Source: Novipirellula herctigrandis (GTDB lineage Bacteria; Planctomycetota; Planctomycetia; Pirellulales; Pirellulaceae). Taken from it: 64,000 nt of DNA. The translations under genes were made by a program, and so were the position numbers. A model generated the notes under the pieces. The model was not told the DNA's origin, did not search any database, and saw only the letters and a program-made list of their open reading frames with translations. Positions 60,343 through 64,000 of the stretch are shown piece by piece; within the stretch, counting starts at the first letter, position 1; each line of letters begins with the position of its first letter. The stretch is from contig SJPJ01000001.1 of NCBI GenBank assembly GCA_007859835.1, positions 3,584,794-3,648,793 of the forward strand, written 5' to 3'.

Positions 60343-63300
60343 TTAATTATTTTCAAAATAGTAATCGTACCAGCCTTGCTCACGTGTTTTCTGGCCGGAG
60401 GGAAGTCCTGACGGGGTCAACTCGCTGGACCACGCTTGCAACTCTTCGTGCAGCGATCGCCGAAGTTCAGGATGCCGTTCAATCAAATTGACATGTTCAT
60501 GTCGATCGCTTTCGAGGTCAAACAGATACCGCTGACCGGCACCGACATAGATGTATTTCCACTTGCCACGACGGATCGCGGCTTGGTCCCAAAAACGAAA
60601 GTACAGGCTGCGAGTGGATGGTGTCTGGATGCTGTTGAAACGAGGGAAGATGTTAATGCCATCCAACTCAACGGCCGCTTGCTCCACATCACCTCCCGCC
60701 AAATGCAGGACGCTTGGAGCGATATCAAGTGTGCTAACGGGATACTCGTAGGTTGTGTTGCTGGGCAAATGACTTGGCAAACTCCAGATCATTGGAACTC
60801 GAATTCCACCTTCGGATAACATGCCCTTCTCACCGATCCATGGATCATTGAGCGATCCGTCCCAGCCGCCCGCATCACGGTTAATCGGAGAGTCAGGTTT
60901 GGTCATTTTAAGAGGAGCACCGTTGTCGCTGGTCATCACGATCAGTGTGTTGTCGAGTTGCCCGTGTTCCTTGAGTCTTTCCACGATGCGACCAACTCCG
61001 TCATCCATGGCAGCAATCATAGCCAGAGCGTAGCGCCGTCGCTCCGGCATCTTACCGGGGAACCGATCGAGGTACTTCTTTGTTGCTTCCAGCGGTGTGT
61101 GGGGACCGTAGTAGTTCAGCTGCAAGTAGAACGGTTCGTTGTGGTTGCGATCGATGAAGCTGACGGCGGCTTCGGTTTGAACGTCGATGCGAAAGTCGTT
61201 GTTGGCAATTTGCTTCATTTGCGGAAGTAGATCATGGCTCCCTAGTTCGTAGTTGATCCGGTAGTTCCGCATCTCGCCCCAGAAGTATTCATCGAATCCC
61301 TGCTGAGCGGGCGAGTAAGGGCGAATCTTGCTCCATGGAATTTGGACTTGCCTTCGAGGTTTGTCAGCCATCTCCGGAAGCTCTCGCTTCATCCAGTCAA
61401 CGCACAGGACGTTCGGTTCCAAGTGCCACTTGCCCACAAAGCCAGTTCGATAGCCAAGCGGTTTCAGTCGCTCGGCAATCGTCACGGCTTCGCCGGACAG
61501 CGGCATGTCCGGAATCGTATCAATGCCAAAACGCTGTTGATGGCGTCCAGTCATCAGGCCTGACCGTGAAGGGCTGCACTGCGGTGATGTCACATAGCCT
61601 GCGGTACAACGCACACCACGACCAGCCAACGCATCGACATGAGGCGTCCGAATGTCATCAACTTCGCCTTGGCAACTCAGGTCAGCCCAGCCTTGGTCAT
61701 CCGCAAGAATCACAATAACGTTAGGCTTTGTCGCTGGAATCACAGCTTGTGCGGTACGGTCACCGATGACAAAGTGTCCCAGCTGATCTTTGTTTGTGGT
61801 GCTCCGAATCATCCACACCGCACCGGGACGAGTCTGCTGAGATTTTCGTGCCCCCGATTCAATCAGTCCGTATGACTTTGGATTACCATCACGGTCCATC
61901 CAGAAAAGTTCGACTTGCGCTCTCTGTTTGTTGGTAAAGAAAACGGGAAACGGATTGCCGTCCGGTTCGGAAGCCGGAGCCGATTTGGCCGCAGCGGGTT
62001 GCCATGTCAGCTTCGCAAGTGATTCGACGGTGGGCTCGACACGCGGTGCGAATTCCTTCGGTGCTGTTGCTCGAAACTCCGCGATCCTCTCCGTGGAAGC
62101 AGCATCGGACGCTAGATTATTCCATTCAAATGGATCCGCTTTAATGTCATACAGCTCTTCACTGCCGTCAGCGTAGTGGATGTAGCGATGATTGTGTCCG
62201 CTAACGGCATAGCTACCCGGCGTGGACAAGTACGTCACCGAGTTATGCGGCCATTTCGTAGTGGACGTGGCTATACGTCCTGTTTGTTGCTTGGCCGCTT
62301 GTTGCTTGGCCGGTTGTTGATTGAGATGAGTGGAGGGACCTTTTGCAGGATCCACTACGGGGCTTCGCAACAGCGGCAACAAGCTGGGGCCATCGTTGTT
62401 GTTCTTCGCGGGAAGTTTGCATAGATCGAGCAACGTGGGATAGAGGCTAAGCAAGTTCACCGGTGCATTGCAGACACTGCCAGCGGTCGTGCCGGAAGGA
62501 AGTGAATCGCTTATCGACTCGGGAACACGTATCATTAACGGCACACGTGTTACCGCTCGCCACGGCGTGTACTTCTGCCAGTGTTCTTTTTCGCCCAGTT
62601 GCCAACCATGATCCGACCAGAGGACGACGATTGTGTTCTTAGCATTCGGGCCCGAATCAAGCGAGTCTAAGACGCGGCCCAGCATCGCGTCCGCAAAATG
62701 AATGGAAGCAAGGTAGCCTTGGACACCCTGCTTCCATTGGCCCTGTTCTTGAATATGAGCGAAGTAACGGTTTCGTGCAGCCTTGGCACCGATCTTCGGT
62801 ACATCATCCAAATCGTTCTCTTTGTAACCGGGTGGCAACTGAATGCTGTCGAGCGGAAATGGTTGGTAGTACTTCTTCGGCACGAACCAAGGTTCATGAG
62901 GCCGATAGATGCCGCAGGCAAGAAAAAAAGGCTTGTCATGTTGTTGACCAAGTTGCTTGCCGATCCATTGACTGACTGACCAATCACCGCCAAACTCTTC
63001 GTCGGTCACATCCAGCGCCGCCCAATCGGTTTCAACATACTGCCATGGACCTCCGCGTTTTAGATTGACCGGTCGCTGGGAAGGATAGAATGTTTGCGGC
63101 AACGGATTCTCAGACGCAGCCTTGGGGAAATACGCGTCCCACGATTGCCTATCAATGAAGTAATGCAGCAGCTTGCCGGAACCGGCAGCGTGGTAACCAT
63201 GGTTGCGAAAGTACTGCGGGATGATCACATCATCAGGCATCACCTCACGCATCTTCTGGCGGTTGTCGTACATGCCACTTCGGTGAGGCGCCCGTCCGGT

Positions 63301-63552
63301 GAAGATGGCCGACCGACACGGATTGCAGGCTGGTGCCGGACAATGGGCGTTCACGAACAACACGCCACTGGCCGCCAGCCGATCCAGATTCGGAGTGATC
63401 GTCTGCGGATGCCCGCCCATGCAACCGATCCAGTCATTCAGGTCATCCATGGCGATGAACAAAACGTTGGTCTGGGACGATTCGGCAACGGCGGGCGTCG
63501 CCGAAACCATCCCGCCGACTAAAACGAATGCGATGACTGCGATAAGTTTCAT
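60343..63552 (-). CDS. Secreted double sulfatase with a central VHL-beta-like domain
   Basis: 1069 aa from the ATG at 63552 (leader MKLIAVIAFVLVGGMVSATP); an upstream start at 63594 adds 14 polar residues. Domain 1, iduronate-2-sulfatase-like: NVLFIAMDDLNDWIGCMGGH, C-N-P-C-R at C76, WSDHGWQLGEKEHWQKY. A Gln/Ala/Lys-rich insert (QQPAKQQAAKQQTG) follows. Residues about 533-606 (PVFFTNKQRAQVELFWMDRD; YGLIESGARKSQQTRPGAVW; LGHFVIGDRTAQAVI) have the pattern of the von Hippel-Lindau beta domain. Domain 2 from residue 607: NVIVILADDQGWADLSCQGE, C-S-P-S-R at C659, TSDNGAPL, EKGMLSEGGIRVPMIW. Both activation motifs are intact, so both halves may be active on one sulfated glycan. Confidence 0.88.
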   Translation of the reverse strand: MKLIAVIAFVLVGGMVSATPAVAESSQTNVLFIAMDDLNDWIGCMGGHPQTITPNLDRLAASGVLFVNAHCPAPACNPCRSAIFTGRAPHRSGMYDNRQKMREVMPDDVIIPQYFRNHGYHAAGSGKLLHYFIDRQSWDAYFPKAASENPLPQTFYPSQRPVNLKRGGPWQYVETDWAALDVTDEEFGGDWSVSQWIGKQLGQQHDKPFFLACGIYRPHEPWFVPKKYYQPFPLDSIQLPPGYKENDLDDVPKIGAKAARNRYFAHIQEQGQWKQGVQGYLASIHFADAMLGRVLDSLDSGPNAKNTIVVLWSDHGWQLGEKEHWQKYTPWRAVTRVPLMIRVPESISDSLPSGTTAGSVCNAPVNLLSLYPTLLDLCKLPAKNNNDGPSLLPLLRSPVVDPAKGPSTHLNQQPAKQQAAKQQTGRIATSTTKWPHNSVTYLSTPGSYAVSGHNHRYIHYADGSEELYDIKADPFEWNNLASDAASTERIAEFRATAPKEFAPRVEPTVESLAKLTWQPAAAKSAPASEPDGNPFPVFFTNKQRAQVELFWMDRDGNPKSYGLIESGARKSQQTRPGAVWMIRSTTNKDQLGHFVIGDRTAQAVIPATKPNVIVILADDQGWADLSCQGEVDDIRTPHVDALAGRGVRCTAGYVTSPQCSPSRSGLMTGRHQQRFGIDTIPDMPLSGEAVTIAERLKPLGYRTGFVGKWHLEPNVLCVDWMKRELPEMADKPRRQVQIPWSKIRPYSPAQQGFDEYFWGEMRNYRINYELGSHDLLPQMKQIANNDFRIDVQTEAAVSFIDRNHNEPFYLQLNYYGPHTPLEATKKYLDRFPGKMPERRRYALAMIAAMDDGVGRIVERLKEHGQLDNTLIVMTSDNGAPLKMTKPDSPINRDAGGWDGSLNDPWIGEKGMLSEGGIRVPMIWSLPSHLPSNTTYEYPVSTLDIAPSVLHLAGGDVEQAAVELDGINIFPRFNSIQTPSTRSLYFRFWDQAAIRRGKWKYIYVGAGQRYLFDLESDRHEHVNLIERHPELRRSLHEELQAWSSELTPSGLPSGQKTREQGWYDYYFENN

Positions 63553-63627
63553 TTGATTTTCACTGTAGTGGATCTGGCGAAACATTTTTCCCAAGGTACC
63601 AGATTTGAAAGGGGACCGTTGGCGAGC

Positions 63628-63813
63628 TCAAGTCCCGTTGAACGGTTGGACTTCGTCCGGTCCCGGGTTCGCGTAGAGTGGGTCTTTGGCGCGAATGTAG
63701 ACTTCGCCGTTATCAAAAACGCGAATATCGAGTAGTACGATCGTGACGCCTCGTAGTTGCTCGAACGTGAGGCTGGGGCGTCTGCCGACGCTGCCGTCAG
63801 CGGTGAGCTTCAT
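63628..63813 (-). CDS. Small hypothetical protein
   Basis: 61 aa from the ATG at 63813 (KLTADGSVGRRPSLTFEQLR; VTIVLLDIRVFDNGEVYIRA). The composition is protein-like (a hydrophobic strand followed by charged turns) but I recognise no family. No leader and no clear ribosome-binding site. It could be the remaining C-terminus of a larger gene. It lies between a DUF1214 gene end and the double sulfatase on the same strand. Confidence 0.35.
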   Translation of the reverse strand: MKLTADGSVGRRPSLTFEQLRGVTIVLLDIRVFDNGEVYIRAKDPLYANPGPDEVQPFNGT

Positions 63814-63860
63814 CTTGTTTCTGTCGCGCGACGACAGGCATCGATGCTGCCGTCGCATCG

Positions 63861-63891
63861 TTTGCTTTTACTTTTACTTTTACTTTTACTT
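63861..63891. repeat. Short tandem repeat of tttact type
   Basis: Four to five units of ctttta/tacttt overlap the stop codon of the DUF1214 gene. It is a simple slippage tract at the 3' end of that gene. Confidence 0.85.
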
Positions 63892-64000
63892 CAGCAATTC
63901 AAAATCGTTCATGACCCAGGTCTTTTCGATGTAACCTTCCAGTGGACCATAAAAACGGAAGACGACAAAAAAACCTTTGTCAGGATCGGTCTTGATGAAG
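63886..64000 (-). CDS. DUF1254/DUF1214 protein, C-terminal end only
   Basis: The last 37 codons are visible: FIKTDPDKGFFVVFRFYG, PLEGYIEKTWVMNDFELLK, stop TAA at 63886. 'xRxYGPxExxxxKxWxxxDxE' is the end of the DUF1214 half of DUF1254/DUF1214 proteins. The N-terminal part lies outside the window, so I cannot tell if it is intact. Two N-terminal DUF1254 fragments occur at 31.9 and 33.9 kb. Confidence 0.65.
   Translation of the reverse strand, partial: FIKTDPDKGFFVVFRFYGPLEGYIEKTWVMNDFELLK

Overview
The window looks like a marine or aquatic planctomycete of the Pirellulales/Rhodopirellula type. The evidence is the dense set of secreted S1 sulfatases, DUF1080 (3-keto-disaccharide hydrolase) proteins, a huge Ser/Thr kinase with WD40 repeats divergent from an ECF-like sigma factor, a Gfo/Idh/MocA protein, mid-range GC and the absence of long operons. 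No rRNA, tRNA or CRISPR array was seen.

Layout. 1-9.9 kb (minus strand): a GH116 enzyme cut by the window edge, a gutted secreted gene, a chimeric oxidoreductase, a sulfatase-GH97 fusion, a sulfatase remnant and an intact sulfatase. 9.9-11.7 kb: a graveyard with pieces of an ECF sigma factor, a MalT-like regulator and a conserved planctomycete protein. 11.7-14.4 kb: a sulfatase with an autotransporter-like tail that ends at a stop just before a 12 x 15-bp repeat. 15-20 kb: WD40 kinase and divergent ECF. 20.5-25.6 kb: CAP-domain protein, kinase scrap, discoidin/GH123-like glycosidase. 25.7-37 kb: S9 peptidase, cardiolipin synthase, remnants of a PLD protein, a porin and DUF1254 proteins around an intact MscS channel, an LRR protein and an esterase. 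37-45.5 kb: sulfatase-PQQ fusion, a REP-RAYT element, a sulfatase-sulfatase fusion, tandem DUF1080 and an IS66 scrap. 45.6-54.3 kb (plus strand): GH95, LamG-GH116, GH29 and DUF1080. 54.3-59.7 kb: a dead integrase, then an RND pump with its adaptor. 60.3-63.6 kb: two sulfatase domains joined by a VHL-beta-like domain. A DUF1254/1214 gene enters at the right edge.

Function. Seven or more sulfatase domains with two alpha-L-fucosidase families (GH29, GH95), GH97, two GH116, a GH123-like enzyme and DUF1080 proteins suggest breakdown of a sulfated, fucose-containing polysaccharide such as fucoidan. This is inference from gene content.

The most unusual signal is architectural. A REP palindrome family with GTAG/CTAC feet accompanies a RAYT transposase. 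Two copies lie exactly at the joints of two fused multidomain proteins and are translated as linkers. A third copy supplies the TAG stop codons of two convergent genes, and a fourth sits at the start of a sulfatase. Separately, many genes have lost their interior or their borders, producing in-frame chimeras and leader-only scraps.
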